A stretch of 64,000 bases of DNA, taken from NCBI GenBank assembly GCA_947623455.1, contig OX392527.1, forward strand, positions 35,022,201-35,086,200. The letters are read 5' to 3'. Position numbers and translations under genes: made by a program. Every line of letters begins with the position of its first letter. Within the stretch, counting starts at the first letter, position 1. The DNA is from Mimachlamys varia. Taxonomy: Eukaryota; Mollusca; Bivalvia; Pectinida; Pectinidae. Shown here one piece after another: positions 1 through 61,791 of this stretch. The notes beneath the pieces are model-generated. The model saw nothing but the letters and a program-made list of their open reading frames with translations, did not search any database and was not told the DNA's origin.

Positions 1-136
1 TGTACAGACATGTTATAATGATAAAACAAAGTAACCACCTGTATACACTGGTATCCCCATACAACATAGGTCCCGAGGGTAACACACCCATCTCCACCTG
101 TGTACAGACATGTTATAATGATAGAACAAAGTAATC
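1..136. repeat. ~102-bp direct repeat at the window edge
   Basis: tgtacagacatgttataatg, then ataaaacaaagtaa, occurs at 1 and 103; probably the end of a longer tandem array outside the window. Confidence 0.6.
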
Positions 137-579
137 AAACAGTTTCATCACATAATTGACCTGTTCAGTCATGTCATACAGCCATGTCATAAATATGGTA
201 TTACTCATGTATACATGTAATAACATTATTTCTACCAGAATAGGTGAGTATTTTTCAACTCTCAGAGTATCAAATAACCATTACAACTGTTGAATAACAT
301 TCTGTTTATACCACATGTGGAATAAACTCTGAACTCATTTTGATTGGCTGACATGCTGAACTTTGACCTGAACAACATCACTTGCTGATTGTTTACGACA
401 TTATCGATTGTTGACGATGTCTCCACTTAGAAAGCATATATAAAACGAGATGAAACGTTTTACACATTTTATATTCCGCGGCTCATTTCAGCTGTTCTGA
501 CCGAGATTGTGTTAGAAACAGATTACACACCTCGTTGTAATTGGATATGAAATTTATTTCACTCTTGTTAATCCTTTTT

Positions 580-800
580 AAAAGTTACAAAAGACACCCT
601 CGAAATAGATTTTAGGGAAAACCGTTCATTCTGTAAGTCTTACTCACCTTTTCTACTGACTTGGGAAGGTGTTGTGTAGTGTACCCCATGAGACCATTGA
701 AATAGATCCTATGGAAAACCGTTTATTCTAGAAGTCTTACTCACCTTGTCTATAGACTTGGGAAGGTGTTGGGTCTCATACCCCATGACATTTCTGATCT
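580..800 (-). repeat. ~97-bp duplication of left-gene exon end plus donor
   Basis: The boundary at 745 (plus cttactcaccttgtctatag, then acttgggaaggtgtt) recurs at about 640 as cttactcaccttttctactg then the same tail, together with about 45 bp of intron. Confidence 0.8.
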
Positions 801-3355
801 CTTGTGGACCAGTGTCAGCCAACAGCACCAGGAATTTAAGGATGGAACGCATATCAGCTTCATTTTCTGATGTACAGACTAAACAGACAAGAAACATTAG
901 ATACCTTTACATCATCAGTGTTTTTGCTACGTTGATTTTACAGCAACATGTCCCTTATTGAATTGGGAAAATTTAGTAGGATTTTCAAATAAATTGGGAA
1001 AATACTCTTGAATTTTGCTTCATTTTGGGAAAATAACACAAATTTTGACTGGGGGAAACAGCCTTATATCGGCTGTAAAACTGGGCAAACAAAATCACTG
1101 ATCATACAAATGTACTATAGATTATATTAATGTATACAATGTTGACAACTACTGGAATTAGACTTCCTGCACATATTCTGAACTCACGAGTTATACATAA
1201 TATACTGATTGATAATAATTGAGGTTGATTTAAGTTATCCATATCAATATCAAAATAATTATAAAACAAAAAAGTGTTTGCGAAACTGGTTGGAGGTGAC
1301 AAGTTAGCAGTACTTGTCCTAAACCAATAAAACAAGGTAGCAAATTAAAGTAAAATCAATTGATTCTGAAAAACGAAGCCCATGTCTCAGAAAATAAATA
1401 AAGAATTATGATCTAACAAAAAAAAAATAAACATGTCTGTGAACAACATGCTATTTCCAATACAAATAAAGAAATAAGAAGTGTATAAACTTGTTTTTTC
1501 TTTGTATGCTACTTTTGTGAAAACCATGGTAATCACATCAAAAATAACCAAAAAAGGCAATAGAAACACACTATTTTTTACCCAAAAATTGACCCCCGCA
1601 AATAGGATTTTTTTTCCTAAGTTCTTTCTAAAATTAAAGATTGCATACTTTGTTGGAGAATTATCTGTGTCCCAGCATAGGTTGCTTGTTTAGATTTTTC
1701 GCTATTTTCCCTCGTGTACTGTTGTTAGAAATTCACTTCCTGTAAAGCTAGCTTTTGAAGTGTAGACACCAGTTTCTGAAGAGGCCAGAATGTTAATCTC
1801 TTACCAAATTTTCTTCTTTTTTTTTTTTTACAAATGTGAAGCCCACAAAGTAAACTTTATCATGTTTATGCCAGTTTTACTGCTTATTTTACTTTTAGCT
1901 TTTGATACACATAATATTTTAGTGTTTATTCATTGTACATCCTACTGTAAACTGCCATCCAAGCTGAATACCTTTTCTGTCATTACTGATAGCAGTGTTA
2001 CTGATGTTAACCAAACTCTCCAGCAATTCTTCAAGTCGGTTTGCATCATCATAACGTCGCTTACACCTGAGGTCAAAAGCATAGCTAAGGATGTGGACAC
2101 GCTCATCCTCCACATAATTGTCCTGTAAGGAAATCTGCCACTGCCATCTATAACAAAAGCACAAAACATTTTCACTTGGCAATTATATTCCATGGTGGTA
2201 CATTCAAATCCTAAAATGATACTTTCAATATACTTCACATATAGACATCAAAGAAGTACTCATGTAATGCTATCAGAAGCTTCCACAGAATAAAGACAGG
2301 ATATTCTTTATTTCATGATTGATATACAGTGTACCCTCGACCTATCGCCACCCGAATCTCCCGCCACCCTCGCATACCGCCACCTAAACCTCTAGAACAG
2401 ATTTCTGTCCAATATAATTCCCTCGTTAAGTAAGTTCGCCACCCTCGCATACCGCCATACCCTTTAAAATACAAGCGTCGAGAATCGCTATATATTTCCC
2501 TCGATGATAATGCCATATTGTTCTGTTTTTGGAGATCGAGAAACTCTTTAGTGTTCCATTTGGAATGGCATTTGGCAAAAGCAGATCAATAACTATTTTC
2601 AGATATAAATTTGTGCCAATGTAGATCTAAATGATGATATCATACTAAGCTTGTTTTTAATAAAATGTTAGAAATACAATCTATTATGCAATTTAATTCA
2701 TGGTTATAATTTTCATAATTCGATACTATCGCCACCCTCGTTATACCGCCATACTTGCTGTGGATGAATTCGAAAGGTGGCGATATAGCGAGGGTACACT
2801 GTATGTTCTAGTTATACACTGTACATGTGTATCATTGACAGAAATTCAGACGTATGACTATTCTCTTCAACACTGGTACATGTATACGTATCAGATCTTT
2901 TGTTGTTGATTTTCACCTAGCTTTTGCAACAGCAAAGTAACTACATAAGGACATATCAAGAAATTCTGCCTTGGAACAGGTGTGCTAAAAATAAGTACAC
3001 TAATATGTAATGATTAAACATCAATGCTGATTAGTACTCCCTAGTATATATGCATTCTGTTGATTCCTTCATGCTACAAATTATTGTCTTTTAATCAAGT
3101 ACCTTATTGGTCCAACAAGATAGGCAAATATAGTTTCATATGCTTTCTTCTTGAGTCGTTTCTGTATCTCAGACTTTGAATGAGTAGGCTGATTAAGGAA
3201 TGCCCTCCTTGGGTCATTTGCATGCAACACGCACAGCTGTTTTATTAAGGCAGTTACACTGTCTTGTAAGGTAGACATCACCACAAATCACATTTTCTTT
3301 CTGTTCAGCTGACTTTTTTCTTAAGGTGTTCATTTGATCCCAGTGTGTGTGAAGT
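745..3355 (-). CDS. Unrecognised gene, three internal exons (partial)
   Basis: Exons 745..866 (ENEADMRSILKFLVLLAD, then a segment ending SIDK, donor gtgagt), 1972..2147 (WQWQISLQDNYVEDERVHIL onward) and 3103..~3355 (ending KKKAYETIFAYLVGPIR). Phases agree across both junctions (2 then 1), and the protein is helical and charged like a cytosolic domain. In the upstream exon, the first part (from TAG|ACTTC at 3355) and the second part are in different frames around 3275, so it has a frameshift, a sequence error or a later start. I do not recognise the family. The gene must extend beyond position 1. Confidence 0.55.
867..1971. other. Intron of the left-edge gene, nothing recognised
   Basis: AT-rich; only short chance frames. 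No repeat or RNA seen. Confidence 0.5.
2327..2801. mobile_element. pogo/Tigger-like MITE
   Basis: Inverted termini cagtgtaccctcg and cgagggtacactg flanked by TA. Internal copies of the subterminal motif ccgccaccctcgcataccg occur in both orientations. 475 bp, no coding capacity. Confidence 0.8.
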
Positions 3356-3829
3356 CTACAAATGAAAAACAATAACATCATTAAGAAGACCAGCAAAATT
3401 AGTCCCCCACCGAATGTGATCGCCTCACCAAGTTTAACCCACTGTTACCTATTTTCGATACATGACATACCTCCTCATTAAAACTTTACACATGCCCCGG
3501 GTATTAAGTCGTGAAGGAAATAGAGCCCAGATCAACTTTTTATTTGGATTTAGGCCGCCGCCTAATGTCACATGATCAAAAATAGATAGTTCAGAAATAA
3601 ATTCTCTCTGGATCTCGCAGCACACAGACATTTTCAAACAGATGCAAGGAAACTGGTTATTTTTTAGAAATGGGTGGCAACAGTTACTTGATGACCTCCT
3701 GTCACTTGATTAAATGTGTAGGTTTGTAGAAAAATATCTGTTCTCTCCATTGCTACCTAATTTACATGTGATCGAAAATGTTTCATATCTAATTATAAAA
3801 CTTGCAACCGCCTGTCGTCCAAATATTAA

Positions 3830-3935
3830 GCGGGTCAGAGAGTCAGACCCCTTCCGACTATGGTACTGGTAGAGCATCCGACTAAGAACCTGGAGATTGA
3901 GGGTCCTATCCCCGTTTGAAGCACACTATTTTCTT
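3830..3935 (+). repeat. tRNA-like SINE fragment
   Basis: tatggtactggtagagcatc followed by aagaacctggagattgaggg and tcctatccccg resembles a tRNA with A and B boxes, but the arms do not pair well enough for a tRNA gene. The preceding agcgggtcagagagtc recurs near 59110-59160. Confidence 0.45.
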
Positions 3936-4799
3936 TCCTGTTTCACATGTAAAGAAGCTCCAGGCGGTGTATACTCTCAAGGGAAAGTTTTTATCAATCT
4001 AAACATAAACTACTATAATATACAGTACATTGTATAGTACAACAGTAATTATTTCAGCGTCGACACATGAAATTAAGCATACTGCAATTTCAGAAGCGAA
4101 ATAACACATGCTTCAATTCAGGCGGCATGAAAGTCTAAATGAATACCTACTTCCCCTGAAAATAAGCATACACTTTTACAAATGGACGAAGTGTCTCCCA
4201 ACAGTAAACAGGTAAATGAAAGTCGATAAAAAGAATGGAAATAATTGTAATGTACATAAAAGGTCATTCTTTCAATGACAGAATATGGTTTATGAAATGA
4301 ACATGACTTAATGAACATACATATACACTAAAATTACCAAAGCACGGCTATCTTTCACAATAATATAACAAGCACACACAAATCATCCCGCGGTTAGTAA
4401 ACAGGAAGTAACAAATGAATTTCTAATATAAAAAGTAGATGATATGGAAATAATCCGGATATTGCCATTTATTAAAAAAAATCATTCCTTTTTTATGCAC
4501 GGTGAAAATCAATGTTCGATAAAAAAATATGTCACTTAATTATATATAAATGGTCATACCTTTGCACTGTCGAACTATAGATGTGACAAATACAGGGGTA
4601 CAATGTACCTGTGTATTAAAAAGGAAAAAAAACATTCAAGGGAGATAATACACTATAATACCACGGATATCTAACTCATGATTACCCCATAGCTACATTG
4701 TAACTACTTTTCCAAATAAAATTAAACTGAATATGTTGGAATATATAACGCTGGATCATGTTCTAGACATGTTCTAGACATACGTGGCATATAATAAAA

Positions 4800-5232
4800 C
4801 CAAACCACAGTTGCTTGAGTTTATGTTAGTAGATAATATCACAGGGACCTGAGAATTTGTTACAGCTAGCTTTGGCCATAAAATAGGGTGTTTAGAGTAA
4901 TTTTACACATTTTGGGGGTTAAGATCAATTTTCGATAAAAATGCCCCCTCAGTAGTCATAAAAGCTACTTTTTTTTAGCTTTTATGACTACTGAGGAAGC
5001 ATTTTTATCGAAAATTGATCTTAACCCCCAAAATGTGTTAAATTACTCTAAACACCCTATTTTAGGGCCAAAACTAGCTGTAACAAATTCTCAGGTCCCT
5101 GTGGATAATATATATAATATTAAGGAGCCGCCCATTACAGAATGTATTATATTCTATAGTGGGTGGCTTCTTATATATATAGGCCTTTATTCTTTTCATT
5201 TACTGCCAGAAACTCAAGCAACTGTGACCCAA
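4800..5232. repeat. Long fold-back palindrome
   Basis: Two arms of about 165 bp meet near 4975 (agcttttatgactactgagg and its complement at the centre) and extend to caaatctcaggtccctgtgg-like ends, with a further matched block (ttgcttgagtt / aactcaagcaa) near the tips. The right arm has about 85 extra bp. Probably a fold-back transposon. Confidence 0.85.
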
Positions 5233-5929
5233 CCATGATCCAAAAACAGGTTTGGAAATATGGAACGCCTAATTAACATATATTCAAATAATTATACACG
5301 CAATTAATCTTCAAATAATTTAAGACAGGTATGCAATTCAATTAAAGATATGCACAATTTAATGGAAGAAGCATCTTCCTATTTTTACCAGGGAGACACA
5401 AGCTCATTAAATGTAGATTCCGAAATATTAAATGTCTTTTTCTATCATTACGCCATATATTCCTTCCTGTGGACTATAAATGACAAGGGAGCGTATTACA
5501 TTACTTCTTGTTGGATGAGAAAGCTGCCGTCAAGGTTTGCGCAAGATTGGGCTATATACTTCCTTGTGTTGTCGTCGAGTTCTAATATCGGTAGTTTTAG
5601 ACTTTTAAACATTTTCCGTGTTGTTCTTTTTTTCCGTGATGTGTAATTGTTATGATGAGTATTTCCCCTTTTGGTAGGATAACTTTGTTGTTTTTATTTT
5701 TAGAGTATTGTTTCGTTTAAGGTCCAATTATCCTATGCCACCACATTCCATGACTGACCGTGCCAGTGGAACGTACGCTGATTACGACATTCTCTTTGAA
5801 CTTTTTTACAGGTGGTAGTGCCAGTTGAGATCTTCAGTTTGTTTGGTTCGTTTATATGTTTCACGTCCTTTCTACATCTAAAGCTATTTAAGTCGGAGTT
5901 CCCAGAGAAAGACCATCGGAACTGGAGGG

Positions 5930-7255
5930 CTAATGATAAAAGAACGTCAGACTTAACCAATTGGCCACCGAGGCACCATTAAGATCTTCAACTATTTGTA
6001 ATCCTAAATCTGAAGCTGTTAGTACTTTTGTTAAGACTTGGTCGTTCAGTATACTCATTACACACAGAAAAAAGTAAAGGCCCTGGTTCTGTACCCTGTG
6101 GCAGTCCAAAATCATGTGTTGTTTTCTCTAATATGACGAGTCCCTCTTATAGTGCTTCATTTTCCTCTCCGTAAGGAATGCTGTCAGTCATTCTTGGAGA
6201 GGATCTCTTACTTCATACTTGTTTAACTTGCAGAGGGGCCTCTCATAGGGTACGGTATCAAAAGCCATTGATAAGTCTAGGATCACTATTTTGAGTTGTT
6301 TCCTTGGTTAAATTATTGTAGAAGTCGTTGGTGGTGACACAGGACTAGCCAGATCGTAAAGCTATGGTAGGATTGTATGGAGGATTGTAGGATGGTAGGA
6401 TTGTATGGAGGATTGTAGGATTGTATGGAGGATTGTAGGATTGTAGGATGGTAGGATTGTATGGAGGATTGTAGGATTGTATGGAGGATTGTAGGATGGT
6501 AGGATTGTATGGAGGATTGTAGGATGGTAGGATTGTATGGAGGATTGTAGGATGGTAGGATTGTATGGAGGATTGTAGGATGGTAGGATTGTATGGAGGA
6601 TTGTAGGATGGTAGGATTGTATGGAGGATTGTAGGATTGTATGGAGGATTGTAGGATGGTAGGATTGTATGGAGGATTGTAGGATGGTAGGATTGTATGG
6701 AGGATTGTAGGATGGTAGGATTGTATGGAGGATTGTAGGATTGTAGGATGGTAGGATTGTATGGAGGATTGTAGGATGGTAGGATTGTATGGAGGATTGT
6801 AGGATGGTAGGATTGTATGGAGGATTATAGGATGGTAGGATTGTATGGAGGATTGTAGGATTGTATGGAGGATTGTAGGATTGTAGGATGGTATGATTCT
6901 GTGAATTGGATGTTTGCAGATAATTTGTTCGAGGAATTTCATAGGGACTGATGTAAGTGATCCATTTTTAGAATTTTCAACCACATGTCTGTCCATTTAC
7001 TTGAAAATACTCGCGATGTTGGCTTTCCACCAATCGTTGGGTAGTTTTCCTTTGTTGACGGAGAGCTGGAAGATGCTGGTTAAAGCTAGTGTTGTACGTA
7101 TGATCTGTGGATTGTTTCAGTATTCTGTTCGGAATAGTGTTTAGTCTTGAGGGTTTGTTTTGGCGCTACACCAGTTTCTGAGGTGTGCCCGGTTTCACTT
7201 CCAGCATGCCGTTAGTATATCAATGCATACTGTTCCAGTTGTTAACTAGATGTCC
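5930..7255 (-). pseudogene. Decayed LINE reverse transcriptase, split by a minisatellite
   Basis: Minus-strand fragments in broken frames: LPNDWWKANIASIF then KNGSLTSVPMKFLEQII (7100-6915), the minisatellite, then AFDTVPYERPLCKLNKY and GLPQGTEPGPLLF-like pieces (6280-6050). These are successive landmarks of non-LTR RTs. Many stops and frameshifts. Confidence 0.75.
6355..6895. repeat. GGATTGTA minisatellite inside a decayed LINE
   Basis: Interlaced 13-15 bp blocks of ggattgtatgga and ggattgtaggatggta over about 540 bp. The minus strand is open through it (PTILQSSIQSYH repeats) only because the unit lacks stops. Confidence 0.95.
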
Positions 7256-8039
7256 ATACTCCTCCATTGGTGCTATCCACAGTAATGCCTTGATTTATTT
7301 ATTTAATGGTTTTATGAAAAGATTTGGTATTATTCTTTTCCATTCCTTCTTAGATGGCGATGTTAATATATATCCACTCCTTTTCTACAATATTTTTGTG
7401 TGTTTGTAGTTGATCAGTGTTTGTTTTTGTTTGTTTTGCTTGGTTGTACAGACGTTGATTTTCATGAGCATTCAATGATGAACCATGATATTTTGTTTTT
7501 GGATCTGTTCAAATATAATTGTATTTATTATAATTTTAGTTTCATTGTAGGTATTTCTCTGATGATGTACAGAGTCACCGTCCAAGACGAGGGAATGGCC
7601 ATCTGGTAGTACTGCTGCGACTGTCCTAACTGTCCTTTATAGCGGTTCGTTTGATGACACCGTCGGGATGGGGCCGCCAATGTTGGAATGGAGCGCCGCC
7701 GATATGGACCTCCAGCCTTGGAGAAGTGCGATGCCACATTCAACTCACCAGAGGGCTCTTGGTCGAGGTAGGAACAATGTTTCTCTTTCGATTTTGGTGA
7801 CATATATATACTGCCAATGTGGTATTGGAGGTTTATTTGTAAAGCAAACCGTAAACAAATAAATGCAGTTATTGTTCTCCTTAGAATACCTCCCACTCTA
7901 ATAATGATTCCACGACGTAATAATTGCGTTATAATTTGACCATTCGACAAATTGTCGCTTCGTAGTTGACTGAACAGAACTTTATTAATCTCTCAGATCG
8001 ATACAAACGATACACGAGGAACATACATAATATAAAAAA
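7256..8039. other. Unassigned intergenic stretch
   Basis: A 140-codon minus-strand frame (7950-7528) contains a basic segment (GGPYRRRSIPTLAAPSRRCH) but no known motif; TE remnant or chance. Confidence 0.4.
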
Positions 8040-8570
8040 GACATCAATGGAATAGGTAAGTTAGCCTGGAGACTGAAATGTTTGCATAATACATTTAAGA
8101 AAGTTACAAAGGTTTTTCAACAACTTCATATTAGTTGTACAAAATAACTCATAGTATTTGATATTATTTTGATACCGAAAATAATATTTTGGTATATGTT
8201 TGCATCTATCAGCACAAAAAAGTTACATTCAAATACATAGTGGTACTCATCACCAATAGCATGTTGATCACAGAGTGAACATATTCGTTCTTCCCTAGGG
8301 ACATTTCCCCACCTGCCAACTTCAACAGGAAGTCAATGTTTTCACGTTCGATGACGTATAAAGGTATTTCTTGTGTTTTTTTGGTAATAGCAAAAGGTAG
8401 GGTTCTAGCTTAATTTCATTTTTGAATATTCTATAGCATATACTTTTACCAGACAGATACACTGTATCTTGCCATTCTTGTAAATACTGACTTTTAAATA
8501 AATCTAAAATAATCTTAGGCAGGTTCTTATTATACTGGTTGTTCGTGTTTTGTGACAACCATACGTAGCT
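8040..8570 (-). pseudogene. LINE 3' end with Cys/His motif, decayed
   Basis: A minus-strand frame (start about 8558) followed, after a break, by VGRWGNVPREERICSLC then GDEYHYVFEC, the C-terminal C-x2-C-H-C motif found after the RT of many non-LTR elements. It is 5'-truncated and interrupted. Confidence 0.65.
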
Positions 8571-8823
8571 AAAGCCAGTCTCGTTAAAATATTTTCAACA
8601 AAAGTTAACCATTTATGGGTATGAGAGCTACTTTAGTGACTGCAACAAGGCCCTGGCTGTTAATAGGCCATACAGACAACCAACCAACCAACCAACCAAG
8701 TATCAGCAGCTGACATCTATCACGAAAATCACAATGTTTAGAGCAAGCCCTAGAATAACATATCAACTGCGACATATAAACACCAAAAAAGTTAGGAATC
8801 AGGGATGTTACTATCAAGATAGG

Positions 8824-9216
8824 TTAAAGGCCCAATATACGTAACTTTCGGCAAAACTTGAAGCGAAAATCAAGCCTAATAACTTATCATATTTATAGAT
8901 ATAGTTAAGATTACCTGATATCTGCAATATTCAAGATGAATTCTCACGCGGTTACCGGTACAGCAGCAGTTGAAACTCGGTATTTGTAAACACGCGTCCA
9001 TTTTGAACTGTCGTCTAACTTCGGCTTGTTGCTGAAGTGGGCCCCACCTGAATTATTTTCATTTTTTTTTATTTTTCTGTCAAGAGATTCTTGTTAGTTA
9101 TCGCTCAGGTTTACTTCTTTTTAGGCTTATTTTTGCATGGTTATCAACTGTTTTTTTTTTCAAAATTTTCAGAACCACGAAAATTTTTCATGAAGTTACG
9201 TATATTGGGCCTTTAA
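8824..9216. mobile_element. TTAA-flanked MITE (piggyBac-like)
   Basis: Perfect 20-bp inverted termini aggcccaatatacgtaactt, each flanked by TTAA (8824-8827 and 9213-9216). TTAA target duplication is characteristic of piggyBac. Non-coding. Confidence 0.78.
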
Positions 9217-9340
9217 GTTCACGATCAGAAAATCGAAATCGTCATGTTCATCGTATAGCTTAATAGTTATCTGTCTATGTTGAGCATACTTTAAGTAAAG
9301 ATCGTGGTTAGCAGCTGATTACTATCTGTATTACTATCTC

Positions 9341-9404
9341 TATTCTGTATTCATATTCCTAACGTGTCAAAACGCGTTGTACAAGCTGTATCAAAGTATT
9401 GTTT
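9341..9404 (+). repeat. 64-bp perfect direct repeat, copy 1
   Basis: Sixty-four identical bases, beginning tattctgtattcatattcct, recur at 10301-10364, 960 bp away in the same orientation. No other similarity around them. Confidence 0.9.
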
Positions 9405-10300
9405 ACTACTAGGCGCCTACACACGATAGTAATAGTGAGGATCTGTATTTTAATCAGATTGCAGCTGCCGTAGAGGAGTCTGTTGTGTCCTTATTTTCGA
9501 GTACAAAAGGGTGCCATAATCAATGTTATCGTATCAATTGATGTAAATAATTGCCATTGTTCCTAAATGGATTGTTCATTTTGACCATTTTTGCAGTTTT
9601 CGGAATTTAGCTTTTTAATAGTATCAATCATTTGCCAAAATGCATTGCCAATTGAATTCACAACTTTTTTTTTACATAAATTAATCTTTTGTCGTGTTAC
9701 TTTTTTTTGTAAATTTTTCATCAAATAAAAATTCAAAACAAATTGAAGAAAATAACACCGCATACAAAAATTAAACTTGAAATTTATTAACAGTTTATTG
9801 CACAAACGTTTATAGATACATGCTATAATGTGATGTTATCATATGATTAGGTTTGGCATAATTCTATAATTCTCTTATTTATTTTCTACAGTTCAGTCTC
9901 AGTTGTGACCACACACACACATATATAAATATTATAAAGATTCATTCTACAGATGTATTAGTGGTTTTCTTGTACGGGACTTTTTATCATCCTCACCGCA
10001 GATTGTATGCAAATCAAATACATTCAAATGGAATTGGAAAATATTTAAATATTACAATGAAAAAAATATAACAATTTATATAATCAGATGGTGTCATATT
10101 ATATCATTGTTTTAAATCAAAACAATTCCTTTTTCTTGAGAGTAATAAAGTCATTCCCACTAAGTGAGGCACACAATCTAAGCCATGATTCTGAAATATT
10201 CAGCCCTAAACCGAGACTTAATCTACAGAAAGCCACCACGAGAAAGTGTTGTCGAAAGGACACATTACATGAGCTATTCCCTAGAAAATTAATAATTTCA

Positions 10301-10364
10301 TATTCTGTATTCATATTCCTAACGTGTCAAAACGCGTTGTACAAGCTGTATCAAAGTATTGTTT
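10301..10364 (+). repeat. 64-bp perfect direct repeat, copy 2
   Basis: Identical to 9341-9404; it lies about 340 bp beyond the protease stop codon, possibly within the 3' UTR. Confidence 0.9.
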
Positions 10365-10705
10365 CTTGCTTAGTAGATCAGATCACGAGCATATGGACAC
10401 CCACGCAGATTCAACATTATATCGAAAACTGTATCGGTTCGGATAGTGTATATCGGAGATATTCAAATTTTGATTCAAAGGAATTTCATTGGCAAAGTTT
10501 TCCCATTAATTAAGTTATTTCGTTTCTATATCCCACTCCGATCCCCAACATATTCTACCAATTCATTAAAATCATTATTCGGTATTTCGACCATCAACAT
10601 ACAATATCTTGATAAACAATTCGGTGGCCATTTTGAACCATGCAGTATATTGGACATCTGCGTTTAACCATTATAATTCTCCCATGGACAGACGATGTTG
10701 AGATG

Positions 10706-60220
<49,515 letters not shown>

Positions 60221-61791
60221 CTTCACAGCCTGCCGATTACCACTGGGCCTTACAGCGAAAATAAACAAAACTCACTTAGGGTGGAGGTCAACCGTCCTGG
60301 GGTCATGTCCGCAAGGGGCCAGATACTGAGTTAGCAAACAATTACAGCAAAGACATACGGCTTTACTTAACAGCATTTATCTAATAATCCCGATTGTTTT
60401 TTTAACCTCACAATGAATTTAAAAAAGTAGCGAAAATTTCTATGAGGATATAATTTAAGTTTATAATTGGTTGTAAATGCCCCTTATGTCCCTCTTCATT
60501 TGTTGATGCTGTGGTTGAAACTGAAATTCCGGAAAGTGAGATTAGCATGGTTTTAAGTAGGTCATGCCTGACTCCGGAGCACAAGTCAAGTATCCCATCC
60601 TAGCTATTACTAATTAGTACGGAATCATCAGCTATGTGGCTAATTACTTGTTACACATCATTTTCCAACGATAGGTGATTCAGTGATTCAACGAAGTGGG
60701 GACTAAATATATATCCATTGTAATATGTTTACTTCTTCAAAATTGAACTACACAATGTTAAGATGCAATAAAACTTTTAGGAAGATCGGTATAATGAAAA
60801 CATGAGAGGCATTTCACATTGCAAGGAACATACTAGAATTACATAAAATGATGTTTTATTGGGGTCCAATGAACACACATATTATATATTACATGCATGT
60901 TATAATGTTCAGCTTGCGACACTGCATGTGAATTAGATCTTAGCATGTATAATCATTTAAGATATTCAGTTTACTAGTATTCATAACCATCAAAGATATA
61001 TTCAATTTACTAGTATATGTATCTATAATACTTTAAGATATTCAATTTACGAAAATGTATAATCATCTAATATATTAAATTTACTAGTATTTATAATCAT
61101 TTAAGATATTCAATTTACAAGTAAGATATTCAATTTATTTGTATTTTCATAATCATCTTATGTATTCAATTTACAAGTAAGATATTCAATTTATTTGTAT
61201 TTTCATAATTATCTAAGATATTCAATTTACAAGTAAGATATTCAATTTATTTGTATTTTCATAATCATCTAAGATATTCAATTTATAAATAAGATATTCA
61301 ATTTATTTGTATTTTCATAATCATCTAAGATATTCAATTTATAAATAAGATATTCAATTTACTTGTATTTTCATAATCATCTAAGATATTCACTTTACAA
61401 GTGAGATATTCAATTCATTAGTATCGATTATCATATAAGATATTCACTTTACAAGTGAGATATTCAATTCATTAGTATCGATTATCATATAAGATATTCA
61501 ATTTACTATTTTTTATAACCATCTAAGATATTCAATTTACTAGTGCATGTGTTTATAATGATATAAGACATACAGTTTGAAAGGTATTGTGTTTCTAAAT
61601 GCAGTTATTGACTGGATTGGTGTTGTGTCTCCTAAATATATAGATGACACTGTGTCTGAGATAACCCTGGTACGTTATCTATTACGTGGGTCGGACTTAG
61701 ATTGTTGATATTAAGGGTATTTGGATCATAACAATACTCTGTTGTGTTATAAATATTACGAGTGACTAATTGTACTTCTATCATCCGGACC
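60221..61791. promoter_or_regulatory. Divergent intergenic region (likely promoter pair)
   Basis: About 1.57 kb between the start codons of the large protease gene (minus) and the right-edge secreted gene (plus). It must contain both 5' UTRs and promoters. I cannot place TATA boxes with confidence in such AT-rich DNA. Its right-hand part is filled by a 56-bp AT-rich array. Confidence 0.4.
60955..61545. repeat. 56-bp AT-rich tandem array
   Basis: About nine degenerate units, each with two copies of aagatattcaattta followed by a ttcataatcatc segment. The internal half-repeat is about 22-25 bp. It lies inside the divergent intergenic region. No coding potential. Confidence 0.85.

Larger units (their letters stand above)
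3356..5929. other. Intergenic/upstream intron, mostly unassigned
   Basis: Apart from the SINE-like fragment and the palindrome, I see nothing. The open frame at 5350-5646 lacks family motifs and codon-like character. Confidence 0.5.

Noticed and set aside
3842..3912. tRNA gene
   Set aside because: A- and B-box-like segments exist, but stems do not pair as a tRNA; treated as a SINE fragment.
5350..5646. 98-codon plus-strand frame as a small gene
   Set aside because: No recognisable motif, no splice support and no conserved-looking composition.
6313..6996. 227-codon minus-strand open frame
   Set aside because: Mostly translation of the GGATTGTA minisatellite; only its ends (KNGSLTSVPMKFLEQII) reflect a real, decayed RT.
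10088..10513. 141-codon plus-strand frame
   Set aside because: No family motif, in AT-rich sequence just past the protease stop; includes one 64-bp repeat copy.
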